Below, in pieces: positions 45,155-54,106 of a DNA stretch of 64,000 bases. The notes below the pieces were generated by a model. It did not search any database. It was not told the DNA's origin and saw only the letters and a list, made by a program, of their open reading frames with translations. The stretch's first letter is position 1. Every line of letters starts with the position of its first letter. The position numbers and the translations under genes were made by a program. The stretch comes from Umezawaea sp042738955 (lineage in GTDB: Bacteria > Actinomycetota > Actinomycetes > Mycobacteriales > Pseudonocardiaceae). Location of the stretch: assembly GCF_042738955.1 (NCBI RefSeq), contig NZ_JBHYHC010000027.1, positions 1-64,000 on the forward strand, given 5' to 3'.

Positions 45155-45325
45155 ATCGCCCCTTCCTCGTCTCCGACCACCGCTCCGAAGCCGCCGCGAG
45201 TGAACGTCCACAAAGGATTCACGGTGTCACGGGTCCCGCTCACGCCGCTCCGGTGCCGCAGACCTTATTGGGGCGGTCCGACAATCCCGATCGGCAGCCG
45301 CTGGTCCGTCGTGGAGCGAAACACC

Positions 45326-46492
45326 TCAGACCGAGCGGTCCGGTGCGGTTTCCCGTGGTCGCAGCAGGGTTTCCAGGTTGACCCTCGCGATCCGCCTGCG
45401 GAACTCGCCCGCGGCGGAGGCGTCACCGGACTCGTGCATGGTCTCCGTCATCCACACCGCGGCCGCCTGCCGGTCCCACGTGTGGTCGAGGCACGTGTCG
45501 GAGTACGCCTTCAGCAGGCTGTCGTCGCCCTCCTCGACGTGCTTCACGAGAGCGCGCGCGAGCGTGTCGGCGTCGTGCAGCGCGAGGCTCATCCCCTCGG
45601 CGCTCATCGGGGAGATGAGGTGCGCGGCGTCGCCGACGAGGTGGAGCGCGCCGTGGCTCATGGGGCTGAACACGACCCCGCGCAACGGCACCACCTGCTT
45701 GCTCACGATCGGTCCCCTGACGGGCAATGAAGCGCCGAACCTCGCCTCCACCTCGGCCCAGATCCGCTCGTCCGACCACCGGTCGACGTGATCGGTCGCC
45801 GAGCACTGGAGGTAGAACCGGCTGGCGTTCGGGCCTCGGGTGATCTGGGCCGCGAACCCGCGGTCGTGCACGGCCATCACCGCGGGCGGATCGGCGGGCA
45901 CCTCCGCCAGGATCGTCAGCCAGGCGTAGCCGAACTCGTGCGTGTCGCAGCGCAGGACGCCTTCGGGGATCGCTGCCCTGCTGATCCCGCGGTGACCGTC
46001 GCACCCGGCGACGAAGTCGCAGTCGATCACGGTCGTCGCACCCGACGAATCCCGGTACCGGACAACGGGATGTTCGGTGTCCACGCCGGACAACGTGATG
46101 TCCTCGGCCTCGAACCGGAGGTCGCCGCCGTCCCGGAGGAACACCTCGATCAAGTTTCGGACCAAGACCTGCTGCGGGCAGAACACCGATTCCCCGTCCT
46201 GGTCGTCCATCCGCCAGAACCGCTTCTCCCCGTCGACCAGCAGCGGCATCTCCTGGTCCCCGACCTCGTCGCCGACGTCCTCGGCCACCACGTCGACGTC
46301 CCACTTCCGCAGCAGGCGGACGCCCTCGCCGTCGAGGGCCCCGGCCCGCTGCCGGTTCTCCACGTGGTCACGGCCGCGCTTTTCCAGGATGGTGCAAGGG
46401 ATTCCGCTGCGCAGCAGGAAGGTGCCGAGCGCGAGTCCGGCGACACCGCCTCCCACGACGACCACCGTGGTGCGCTCGTTCTCGTGTGCCAT
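45326..46492 (-). CDS. FAD-dependent aromatic monooxygenase (PobA-like)
   Basis: A 388-aa flavoprotein hydroxylase. Motifs in order: Rossmann GxGxxG in VVVVGGGVAGLALGTFLL, the PobA-type segment ENRQRAGALDGEGVRLL, the DG motif in VAGCDGHRGISRAAI, and the GD motif in LVGDAAHLISPMSAEGMSLALHDA. It would insert an oxygen ortho to a phenolic hydroxyl, with p-hydroxybenzoate the nearest model; the true substrate is unknown. ATG 46492. It follows the AraC gene on the same strand after a 107-bp gap and may be its target. Confidence 0.87.
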   Translation of the reverse strand: MAHENERTTVVVVGGGVAGLALGTFLLRSGIPCTILEKRGRDHVENRQRAGALDGEGVRLLRKWDVDVVAEDVGDEVGDQEMPLLVDGEKRFWRMDDQDGESVFCPQQVLVRNLIEVFLRDGGDLRFEAEDITLSGVDTEHPVVRYRDSSGATTVIDCDFVAGCDGHRGISRAAIPEGVLRCDTHEFGYAWLTILAEVPADPPAVMAVHDRGFAAQITRGPNASRFYLQCSATDHVDRWSDERIWAEVEARFGASLPVRGPIVSKQVVPLRGVVFSPMSHGALHLVGDAAHLISPMSAEGMSLALHDADTLARALVKHVEEGDDSLLKAYSDTCLDHTWDRQAAAVWMTETMHESGDASAAGEFRRRIARVNLETLLRPRETAPDRSV

Positions 46493-46599
46493 GCGCTGTC
46501 CGTTCTCTCGAGGGCGTGTCCCTGTCGATCACCACAGTGCGCCCTCGACACCCTTGCGCCCCACCGTTATGCGGCCACCGGATACCGGAAACCCGCCAA

Positions 46600-47361
46600 C
46601 TACTCCCCCGCGGGGCTCATCGAGGCTTGGTACCGACCCGGTGTCTGCCCGACGACGGCGGTGAACGCCTCGATGAACGTGGACGGGTTGGACCACCCGC
46701 ACAGGATCGCGGTGTCGGTGACGGACCGGCCGTCGGTCAGGTGCACCAGGGCGTGGTGGACGCGGAGGATCGTGCGCCAGCGCTGGAAGCTCATGCCGAG
46801 GTCGGTGTGGAACAGGCGGCTCAACGTCCGCTCGCCCGCCCCGACCATGCGCCCCAGCTCGGTCAGCGTCGTGCCCCGACCCGGCTCGGCGCGCAGCAGG
46901 TCCGTCACGGCGCGCAGCCGGTCGTCACGCGGCTCCGGCAGGTGCAAGGACTGCTCCGGGGCCTCGACCAGCTCGTCGATCATCACGGCCCGCAGCCGCC
47001 GCTCGGCGACCGGACTTCGCCGTCGCGGGCCGGTGAGGGCGAGCAGCACCTCGCGCACCAGCGGGCTCACCGCGAACACGCCGGGATGCGCCAGGAGCCT
47101 GCCGCACAGCTCGGCGGGGATCGCGAGGATGCGGGCGTCGGTCTCGCCGTAGAAGCGGTGGGAGTGCTCGAACCCCGGCGGTGTCCAGGTGATCCGGTTG
47201 GCGGGCGCGACCCACGTCCCACGTTCGGTCGTGGTCGCCAACGCCCCCGCGGCCGCGTAGACCAGCTGCCCGTCCGCGTGCGAGTGGCTGTCGAGGTGGA
47301 ACCCGTGCGGGAGCCACCCCGCGCCGTGCGGCGTGGGCCCTCCCCGAGGTCGCCCGCTCAC
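46600..47361 (-). CDS. AraC-family transcriptional regulator
   Basis: A 253-aa regulator. The N-terminal cupin sensor is LPHGFHLDSHSHADGQLVYAAAGALATTTERGTWVAPANRITWTPPG. The C-terminal double HTH has LTELGRMVGAGERTLSRLFHTDLGMSFQRWRTILRVHHALVHL followed by SVTDTAILCGWSNPSTFIEAFTAVVGQTPGRYQ. GTG 47361 overlaps the stop of the heme oxygenase gene (GTGA), so it is the last gene of the phytochrome-associated operon. It may link the light signal to transcription or control the FAD monooxygenase downstream. Confidence 0.88.
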   Translation of the reverse strand: MSGRPRGGPTPHGAGWLPHGFHLDSHSHADGQLVYAAAGALATTTERGTWVAPANRITWTPPGFEHSHRFYGETDARILAIPAELCGRLLAHPGVFAVSPLVREVLLALTGPRRRSPVAERRLRAVMIDELVEAPEQSLHLPEPRDDRLRAVTDLLRAEPGRGTTLTELGRMVGAGERTLSRLFHTDLGMSFQRWRTILRVHHALVHLTDGRSVTDTAILCGWSNPSTFIEAFTAVVGQTPGRYQASMSPAGE

Positions 47362-47930
47362 CCGACGACGGCCTCGGCGGACAACCAGTCGCGGAACAGC
47401 AGGAAGTGCGCGTTCGCCGCCTCGACGACAGTCCCCGCGTCTTCGGCCGGCACGGCGTCCTCCGCCATCGCGCAGAACCGCCGGAACCTCCGGCGCGCGT
47501 CCCCGTCCCCGGCGAAGAACGACACCGGCACCGGACCGAGCGCGTCCCCGACCCACCGCGTGATCAGCCGACCGCCGAGCCTCGCGCCCTCCAGCACGTA
47601 CAGCGACCCGACGAGCGCGGGCAGTGCCGCCACGTCCGGTGGGGACGAGCGCGGCAGCGCCGCGACGCGCGAAGGGCTCCAGCCGAGCCGGAGCAGGTCG
47701 GCCACCAGCCGTTCGGCGTCCGACAGCGGTTCCCACGGCAGTCGGTGGGCCACGAGGGACTCCGTCAACGCCCGCTCCAGCGGCTCGTGGAACCCGAGGA
47801 ACGCCGCCAGCACGTCCTCGTAACGCGACGGCGAGGTCAGCCGGGACAGGAAGTCGAGGTCGTCCTCCAGCGCGCGGTGAGCGGCGCGGGTTTCGGCGCG
47901 CAGACGCTCCAGGAGGGACACCCGCGACAT
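47358..47930 (-). CDS. bphO: biliverdin-producing heme oxygenase
   Basis: A 190-aa heme oxygenase of the BphO type. The proximal heme ligand is H18 in RAETRAAHRALE; the distal helix is seen as ALVGSLYVLEGARLGGRLITRWV. It would cleave heme to biliverdin, CO and iron in the cytoplasm. Biliverdin is the chromophore of the bacteriophytochrome encoded 2.3 kb away at 50229, and heme oxygenase genes often accompany bphP. It sits 14 bp after the response regulator in the same operon and overlaps the AraC gene. Confidence 0.9.
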   Translation of the reverse strand: MSRVSLLERLRAETRAAHRALEDDLDFLSRLTSPSRYEDVLAAFLGFHEPLERALTESLVAHRLPWEPLSDAERLVADLLRLGWSPSRVAALPRSSPPDVAALPALVGSLYVLEGARLGGRLITRWVGDALGPVPVSFFAGDGDARRRFRRFCAMAEDAVPAEDAGTVVEAANAHFLLFRDWLSAEAVVG

Positions 47931-47944
47931 CCTAGGGAACCGCG

Positions 47945-48400
47945 TCAGCCCACAGCCGCGTCCGGCCGCGCGTAGCCGTTGGCGTGCCAGTACTCGACCG
48001 CCCCTTGCAGCACCGTCCGGAACAGCGCGAAGTTCACCGGCTTGTAGACGTAGCTGTCCGCGCCCGCCTCGCGGGACCGGTCGATGTCCGAGGACGTCGT
48101 CGACGAGGTGAACACCACGACGATCACGTCCCGCACCCGCGCGTCCGGGTCCGAGCGGATGTCGGCGAGCACGCGGTAGCCGTCGGCCCCCGGCATGTTC
48201 AGGTCGAGCAGCACCAGCACCGGGCGGGTCAGGCCGGGGTCCCGCAACCGGTCCGCGACGAGGTGGCCGTCGGGGAGGAACTCCAGCACCAGCTCCGGGT
48301 GCGAGCGCGACAGGGCGCGGTGGATCGCCTCCCGGTCCTCGTCGCTGTCCTCGACGACCAGCACGACCTGGTCCTCGTCCGCGGTCACAGGACCTCCCAT
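47945..48400 (-). CDS. Rcp1-like CheY-type response regulator
   Basis: A 151-aa single receiver domain with no output domain. Acidic pocket EDSDED (residues 17-22), phospho-acceptor D66 in LLDLNMPGADGY, switch Thr/Ser in VVFTSST, and K120 in YVYKPVNF. The longer alpha1 region (EDREAIHRALSRSHPELVLEFLPDG) is typical of Rcp1, the partner of cyanobacterial phytochrome kinases. ATG 48400 overlaps the stop of the phosphatase gene (TGATG). A GTG at 48388 with GGGAGG upstream is an alternative start. Probably phosphorylated by the phytochrome kinase nearby. Confidence 0.9.
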   Translation of the reverse strand: MGGPVTADEDQVVLVVEDSDEDREAIHRALSRSHPELVLEFLPDGHLVADRLRDPGLTRPVLVLLDLNMPGADGYRVLADIRSDPDARVRDVIVVVFTSSTTSSDIDRSREAGADSYVYKPVNFALFRTVLQGAVEYWHANGYARPDAAVG

Positions 48401-50151
48401 CACGTCCGCCCGTCGGCGTCGAGCACCCGAGGGCCGTGGTACCTGATCAGCAGCACCGCCGCGTCGTCGTCCACCGCGTACCGCCCGTCCCCCGCGACCA
48501 GGGTGTCCGCCATCTCGGGCAGCGGCAGGTGGTGCAGCGCCGCGAGCGTGGTCTCCAGGTCGGTGTCGCCGAAGAACGCGCCGGCACCGTCGCGCGCCTC
48601 GATCAGCCCGTCGGTGAACAGCACCACGCAGTCACCGGGGTGGAGCACGTCGTCCACCAGCGTCAACGAGGGCTCGGCGACCACGCCGACGAGCTGCCCC
48701 AGGCAGGCCGTCTCCTCCACCCGGCCGTCCCGCCGGACGATCATCGGCGGCGGGTGCCCAGCCGTGAGAGACCGGATCGGCAGGCCTTCGGGACCGGCGG
48801 TGCCGAAGGTGACCGTGGCCATGGTGAGGAACTTCCCGACCCTGTTCCGCAGCATCTTCCCGTTGAGCTGGCGCACCGCGTCGTCCGGCTGCCCGCCGGT
48901 CTCCAGGATGGTCTCCACGGTGTGCCGGGCGAGGCCGGTGAGCGCGGCGGCCCCGGCGCCACGACCGCACACGTCGCCGATGAGCGCGGTGAACCGGCCG
49001 TCCGGCTGCCGCACGACCCCGTAGAAGTCGCCGCCGACGTCGAGTTGGCGACCGGCCACGTTGTACCCGGTCGCCACCTCGACGCCGTCCAGCTCGGGCA
49101 GCACCGCGGGCAGGAGGTGCCGTTGCAGCTCCTCGACCTCGGCGCGGCGCTCGTCGTAGAGGGTCGCGTTGCCGATGGCGAGCGCCGCCCGCGTCGCGAT
49201 GTCCTGCACGAACTCCCGCGTGGGCGTCCGCCGCACCCCGGAGCGGTAGAAGAACGTCAGCACGCCCAGCACCCGGCCCCGCGCCCGCAGGACCGCGCTG
49301 GTCATCAGCTCCAGGCCGACGTCCTCGGGCAGCCGCGACGACCGCGGCCGGTTCTCGTCGTCGTCCTGCGAGGTCACCCCGGCCCACCGGCCGTCGCGCA
49401 GGTGGTCGTTGAGCAGGCGCTCCCGGTGCACGTCCACGTGCGCGGCGGCGATCTGCACCAGCGCCCCGTCCCGGCGGATGTGCACGGCGGCCCCGTCTGC
49501 GAGCCCCGGCACCACCATCCGCACGACCGCCCGCAGCGTCTCCTCCACGTCCAGCGACCGGGCCAGCCTCAGGGAGACCTCCGCGAGCACCGCGTCGGCC
49601 GCGAGCCGGTTGTCCAGCAGCGCTTGGTCGGCGATCCGGTCGTCCGCCGCGATCACGACGTCCGCGACCTGGCCCAACGCCCTCGCGACCACGTCGTCCC
49701 CTGGCTCGCGCGCCAGGCTGAGCAGCAGCAGCCCGCTGTCCCCCGCCGCGGCGCGGAACGAGGCCGCGACCACCGTGGTGCCGCCGACGCCCCGCACGCG
49801 CGCGCCCAGTCCGGGGGCGAACGACGCCAGCTCGTCGACGCCCAGCACCGCGACCCTCGCCTGGCCGAAGTCGACCGTCGCGAGCGGGCCGGACCCCTCG
49901 ACCCACGGGACGACGTCCTCGGCGAGCCCGGCCGGGCCGGTCGCCACCCCGTGGTCGTGGTCGGCCCAGCGCACGACCGGCACGGCCCCTCCGGGACCGA
50001 TCCGGGCCCCGAGCACCCCGCGGACGTGCGGCAGCTCCAGGAGACCCAGGTAGAGTTCCTTCGCGAAGACCTTGGTGCTCCCCGCGGCGAACGCGGTCCG
50101 CCACAGCGCGTGCAGCAGGTCCGGCCACAACGGCGGATCGCCTGCGATCAT
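48400..50151 (-). CDS. GAF-domain PP2C (SpoIIE/RsbU-type) serine phosphatase
   Basis: A 583-aa signalling phosphatase. The N-terminal region (about 1-185) is an unrecognised, GAF-like sensor. The GAF domain (about 190-345) includes LAEVSLRLARSLDVEETLRAVVRMVVPGLADGAAVHI. The linker LQRHLLPAVLPELDGVEVA leads to the SpoIIE-type PP2C domain, with metal ligands in DVGGDFYGVV, IGDVCGRGAGAAAL, VLFTDGLIEARD and YAVDDDAAVLLIRY. Such proteins dephosphorylate anti-sigma-factor antagonists, so this would link light or stress to sigma-factor control. First gene of the minus-strand operon, 77 bp from the divergent phytochrome. Confidence 0.9.
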   Translation of the reverse strand: MIAGDPPLWPDLLHALWRTAFAAGSTKVFAKELYLGLLELPHVRGVLGARIGPGGAVPVVRWADHDHGVATGPAGLAEDVVPWVEGSGPLATVDFGQARVAVLGVDELASFAPGLGARVRGVGGTTVVAASFRAAAGDSGLLLLSLAREPGDDVVARALGQVADVVIAADDRIADQALLDNRLAADAVLAEVSLRLARSLDVEETLRAVVRMVVPGLADGAAVHIRRDGALVQIAAAHVDVHRERLLNDHLRDGRWAGVTSQDDDENRPRSSRLPEDVGLELMTSAVLRARGRVLGVLTFFYRSGVRRTPTREFVQDIATRAALAIGNATLYDERRAEVEELQRHLLPAVLPELDGVEVATGYNVAGRQLDVGGDFYGVVRQPDGRFTALIGDVCGRGAGAAALTGLARHTVETILETGGQPDDAVRQLNGKMLRNRVGKFLTMATVTFGTAGPEGLPIRSLTAGHPPPMIVRRDGRVEETACLGQLVGVVAEPSLTLVDDVLHPGDCVVLFTDGLIEARDGAGAFFGDTDLETTLAALHHLPLPEMADTLVAGDGRYAVDDDAAVLLIRYHGPRVLDADGRT

Positions 50152-50228
50152 CTGGCCGACACCTCCGTTCCGTGCTCCCGTGAATGGTCTTCACGACGGA
50201 GCCGAGCCCACCGGAAGCAGGATCGAGT

Positions 50229-52522
50229 ATGCACGACGAGCAGCGGCTTCCCGGTGTTCCCCAGGACGAGTTGGGGGCGGAGTGGGTCCGCGCGGCGCAG
50301 GCCGAGGCCGAGGCGGGCACGACGTCGTTCGACCTGACCGTGTGCCTCACCGAGCCCATCCACCTGCTGGGCGGCATCCAGTCCTACGGCGCGCTGCTGG
50401 CCACGGACGACTCGGGGGTGGTCGAGGTCGCGAGCGAGAACACCACGACCGTGCTCGGCCCCACCCCCGAGGCGCTGCTCGGCACTCCCCTGGAGGCGCT
50501 GATCGGCGCCGAGGGCGTCGAGGCCGTGCGCGCCACGCTCGACGCCCCGACCGGCGACCGGGGGCTGTGCGGGCTCGTGCTGCCCGGCTCCGGGGAGAAC
50601 TTCGACGTCACGGTGTACCGCGCGGACGGCCGGACGGTGCTGGAGTTCGAGCCGCGCCCGGTCGAGGCCGCGTTCCGCTTCTCCCAGTTCTACCCGCGCC
50701 TGCGCACGTCGCTGACCAAGCTCCAGCACGAGTGGACCGTGGTCGACGTGTGCGCGTCGGCGGTGGCCGAGATCCGCGCGCTGACCGGGTACGACCGGGT
50801 GGTCGCCTACCGGTTCGAGGGCCAGGCGGGTCCCGGCGAGGTGATCGCCGAGTCGGTGGCCGACGGGCTGGAGCCGTGGCTCGGCCTGTGGTTCCCGGCG
50901 ACCGACATCCCGCCCCAGGCGCGGCGGCTGTACGAGCGCAACTGGATCCGGGTGATCTACGACGTGGACGACGAGACGGCCAAGGTGCTGCCGCAGGTGC
51001 TGCCGGGCACGAGCGCGCCGCTGGACCTGTCCGACTCCACGCTGCGCACCGTCTCGTCGTTCCACCTGGAGTACCTGCGCAACATCGGCGTGGCGTCCTC
51101 GATGTCGGTGTCCCTGCTGCGCTCCGGCTCGCTGTGGGGGCTCATCGCGTGCCACGGCGTCGTGCCACGCCGCCTGGACGCGGAGGTGCGCGCGGCCTGC
51201 GAGTTCTTCGGGGTCACGCTGTCCCTGCAACTCGCCGCGCTGGAGGAGGCGCAGACCTCCCGCGCCCGCCACGACACGCGAACGGCCCTGTCCCGCCTGG
51301 TCACGGAGCTGAACACGGACATCACCCAGTCCGTCACGACCAGCGTCGACCTCCTGCACGAGCTGATCGACGCGACGACCGTGGTGCTGCGGCTGGACGG
51401 CAGGACCACGGTCGTGAGCGGCGACGACGAGGACCCGCTGCGGCCGGGGCTGGCCGCGCTGTGGGCCGTGCTGCCGGACCTGGAGGCGGGCGAGGTGTGG
51501 AGCACGGACAACCTCACCGCGCACGACGAGTCCCTCGCGGCGCACGCCGAGCACCTCAGCGGGGTGCTGGTGCTCGCGCTGGCGGCGGGCACCGACGACC
51601 TGATCGCGTGGGTGCGCCCCGAACGCCGGGCGAGCCGGACGTGGGCGACGGACCCGAACACGCCGGTGCGGCTCGGCGAACTCGGCGAGCGCCTCACCCC
51701 GCGGGGGTCGTCGGCGGTCTACCAGGCCGTCGTGCGCGGCCGCTGCGTGCCGTGGACCTCGTCGGACGAGGCCGTCGCCGGGGAGTTCGGCCGGGCGATC
51801 ACCACGATGGTGGTGCGGCACAACGCCCGTCTCACGACGTTGAGCGACGAGCTGCGCCGCGCGAACGACGACCTGAGCACGTACGCGCACGTGGCGGCGC
51901 ACGAGCTCAAGGAGCCCCTGCGCGGCATCTTCAACTCGACGGCGTTCATCCGCGAGGACGCCGAGGACCTGGACGCCACGACGGTCCGCAGGCTGGACAC
52001 CGTGCAGCGCCTGGCCCAGCGGATGGACGAGCTGATCAACTCCCTGCTGCACTTCGCCCAGCTGGGCGACGGCGCGTTGCGCCGCACCGACGTCGACCTG
52101 CGCGACGCCGTCGAGGCCGCGCTGGAGGTCGCCGGTCCGCGGTTGGCGGAGCACGAGGTCGAGGTCGAGCTGCCCCCGGCCGGACAACCGGTCTGGGCCG
52201 ATCCGGACCGGTTGTCCGAGGTGCTGGTGAACCTGCTGGTGAACGCCGCGAAGTACGCCCGCGAGGAACGGCCGCGCACGGTGTCGGTCGCCCTCGTCGG
52301 CGAGGACGAGGTGCGGGTGCGGGACAACGGCATCGGCGTCCCGCCCGAGCACCGCACCGAGGTGCTGAGGCTGTTCCGCAGGCTGCACAAGCGGGACCAG
52401 CACGGCGGCGGTCACGGAGCCGGGCTGGCGATCGTGAACCGCATCGTCGAACGGCACGGCGGCGAGGTGCGCCTGCACGCCACGCCCGGTGGTGGAGCCA
52501 CCGTCGCGTTCACGCTGCCCCG
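50229..52522 (+). CDS. bphP: bacteriophytochrome histidine kinase, 3' end lost in gap
   Basis: A red/far-red light sensor kinase, 764 codons readable. Order: PAS with chromophore-anchor C39 in DLTVCLTEPIHLLGGIQ; GAF with FPATDIPPQARRLYERNW (Asp of the PASDIP motif) and HLEYLRNIGVASSMSVSLL (His near the chromophore); PHY with the tongue residues RTWATDP and LTPRGSSAVY; DHp with H558 in AAHELKEPLRGI; HATPase with NLLVNAAKY, DNGIGVP and GHGAGLAIVNRIV. The usual PAS motif IQPHG reads IQSYG here. ATG 50229 follows GGAAGCAGG. The frame ends at AFTLPR, immediately before the N gap, so only the stop region is missing. Divergent from the phosphatase-response regulator-heme oxygenase operon. Confidence 0.93.
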
Positions 52523-52532
52523 NNNNNNNNNN
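52523..52532. other. assembly gap (10 N)
   Basis: Ten N bases directly after the last readable phytochrome codon. True gap length is unknown; a TGA 12 bases beyond it is in frame only if the gap is exactly 10 bp. Confidence 0.99.
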
Positions 52533-52550
52533 GAACCGGCCTGACCGCCG

Positions 52551-53237
52551 CTACCCGACCGACCGGCGCCGAGCGGGGGCGGGCCGCGGCCGCCGCAGCG
52601 GCCGCACCGACCACCAGCGCTGCCGGGCGTCCGCCGTCCCGTCCTGCCCGCGCAGGTAGCCCGCCACCTCGCCGGGAGGCGAGAACTCCTCCACCACCAG
52701 GCGGGTCAACCGCTCGGTGACCAGGCCGACCGGCTCGTCGTCGAGCAGGAGCGTCGCGGTGCACTGCAACGACAACCGCTCGCCGGACTCGTCCTCGTGG
52801 AACACGATGGACCGCACGGTCTGGTCCGCCCGCCGGAACCTCGACCCGCAGAACTCCGCCAGCGCCACGCCGAGCGGGACGCGGGTGGAGTGCGTGACCT
52901 CCGGGTTGTCGGGGTGCGGGATGCCGCACTCCACCCGCACCGGCCTGGGGATCCGGTCCGGGATGATCAGGGCCTTCGTCAGGGCGAGGGTTCGGCCGCC
53001 GCGCGAGCTGCTGAGCATGCCCGTGCGTAACAGCCCGGTGGTGTGCGAGTGCCCTCGCAGGTCGATGTACTCCCGCCCGGTCAGGACGTGCCTGCGGGAG
53101 CCCAGCACGTGCATGGTCGGGGACTCCCCTCCGGTCCACCACGCCAACGCCACCGAGAGGCTGTGGGCGCCTTCCACCAGTTCGTGCAACTGGGCCAGGC
53201 GGCCGTCGAAGTTCTGGTCGATCAGATCGGTTCGCAT
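52551..53237 (-). CDS. hypothetical protein, possibly of the UbiC/UTRA-like fold
   Basis: A 228-aa soluble protein I do not recognise with confidence. Residues about 80-200 (LALTKALIIPDRIPRPVR ... VPLGVALAEFCGSRFRRADQTVRSIVFHEDESGERLSLQCTATLLLDDEPVGLVTERL) have the strand pattern and the PLGxxL turn seen in chorismate-lyase/UTRA-like domains. It has no DNA-binding domain. ATG 53237 has a weak ribosome site. The C-terminus is very basic (PLRRPRPAPARRRS). It is convergent with the phytochrome gene; the stop is 18 bp from the N gap, so its 3' end could also be affected by the break. Confidence 0.6.
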   Translation of the reverse strand: MRTDLIDQNFDGRLAQLHELVEGAHSLSVALAWWTGGESPTMHVLGSRRHVLTGREYIDLRGHSHTTGLLRTGMLSSSRGGRTLALTKALIIPDRIPRPVRVECGIPHPDNPEVTHSTRVPLGVALAEFCGSRFRRADQTVRSIVFHEDESGERLSLQCTATLLLDDEPVGLVTERLTRLVVEEFSPPGEVAGYLRGQDGTADARQRWWSVRPLRRPRPAPARRRSVG

Positions 53238-53686
53238 CAGGTGGCCATCCCCACTGTCTCGAAAGGACTGATGAAGCCAGTCCCGCTACCCGCGCAAGTG
53301 CGCCTCCGCCAAGTGCTGTCCGATTCCTTTGGTAGGTAAGTGAAGTGTGACTCACGTTACGACAACCCGGACGGACTGTGACGACCAATTTCCGAACCAC
53401 CCGAACGGCCGCCGGGCCGGTTGCTCTGTGCGAGTGCCGACTCGGCCGACCGGCCGTTCGGGCTTCGGATGCACCATCCGTGGCGGGTCCGGGACCGGCG
53501 AACGTCGCCTTGGGTCAGAGTGGTCTATTCCTTTCGACCCGGTTTCCACAAACGGTTTAAACACTTCCGCCGGAGTGTCCACACAGGACAACGCACCCCC
53601 GCCGCCCCGGCCACCGGATCGAGCCGGCACAGTTGTCGCGAGGTCGACTTCCGGGTGCTGGAACGGTTACGGCGAGGTGAATGGCC
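53238..53686. other. intergenic region without a convincing gene
   Basis: About 450 bp between the divergent genes at 52551 and 53687. Open frames exist but have no family-like sequence, ribosome site or sensible codon bias. A short GTGACTCAC palindrome lies at about 53346-53354; nothing else stands out. Confidence 0.5.
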
Positions 53687-54100
53687 ATGGCGAACGAGAA
53701 CAAGACGACGGCGACCGACGGCGACGTGACCGCGTTCGTCGACGCGGTGGTCGACGACCAACGGCGATCGGACGCCCGGCTGCTCGTCGACCTCATGGCG
53801 GAGGTCACCGGGCACCCCGCCGTGCTGTGGGGCAGCGCGATCATCGGCTTCGGCTCCCGGCACTACCGCTACCCCTCCGGCCGCGAGGGCGACACCGTGG
53901 CGGTCGGCTTCTCCCCGCGCAAGGCCGAGACCGTGCTGTACCTGACCGGCGGCCTGGACGAGTACGCGGACCTGCTGCCCCACCTCGGGAAGCACAAGCT
54001 CGGCAAGAGCTGCCTCTACCTCAAGCGGGTCGACCAGGCCGACGCGGACACGTTGCGGGAGCTGATCGCCCGGTCCAACCGGCTGGCCGCCGAGGTCTGA
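53687..54100 (+). CDS. DUF1801 (YdhG-like) protein
   Basis: A 137-aa soluble alpha-beta protein. Family features: a helical start (VTAFVDAVVDDQRRSDARLLVDLMAEVTGHPAVLWGSAIIGFGSRHYRYPSGREG), then VAVGFSPRKAETVLYLTGGLDEYADLLPHLGKHKLGKSCLYLKRVDQADADTLRELI. DUF1801 proteins are small, widespread and of unknown function. ATG 53687 is chosen over the one at 53681 because of better spacing to GAGGTGA. It is convergent with the MBL hydrolase, 6 bp apart. Confidence 0.85.
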   Translation: MANENKTTATDGDVTAFVDAVVDDQRRSDARLLVDLMAEVTGHPAVLWGSAIIGFGSRHYRYPSGREGDTVAVGFSPRKAETVLYLTGGLDEYADLLPHLGKHKLGKSCLYLKRVDQADADTLRELIARSNRLAAEV

Positions 54101-54106
54101 CCGGGG

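Noticed and set aside
42083..45730. A 1215-codon open frame antisense to the DUF4132 gene
   Set aside because: No recognisable domain and shadow-like composition; DUF4132 on the other strand is clear.
53352..53630. A 92-codon minus-strand frame in the 53.2-53.7 kb spacer
   Set aside because: No ribosome site, no family resemblance, composition like random GC-rich sequence.
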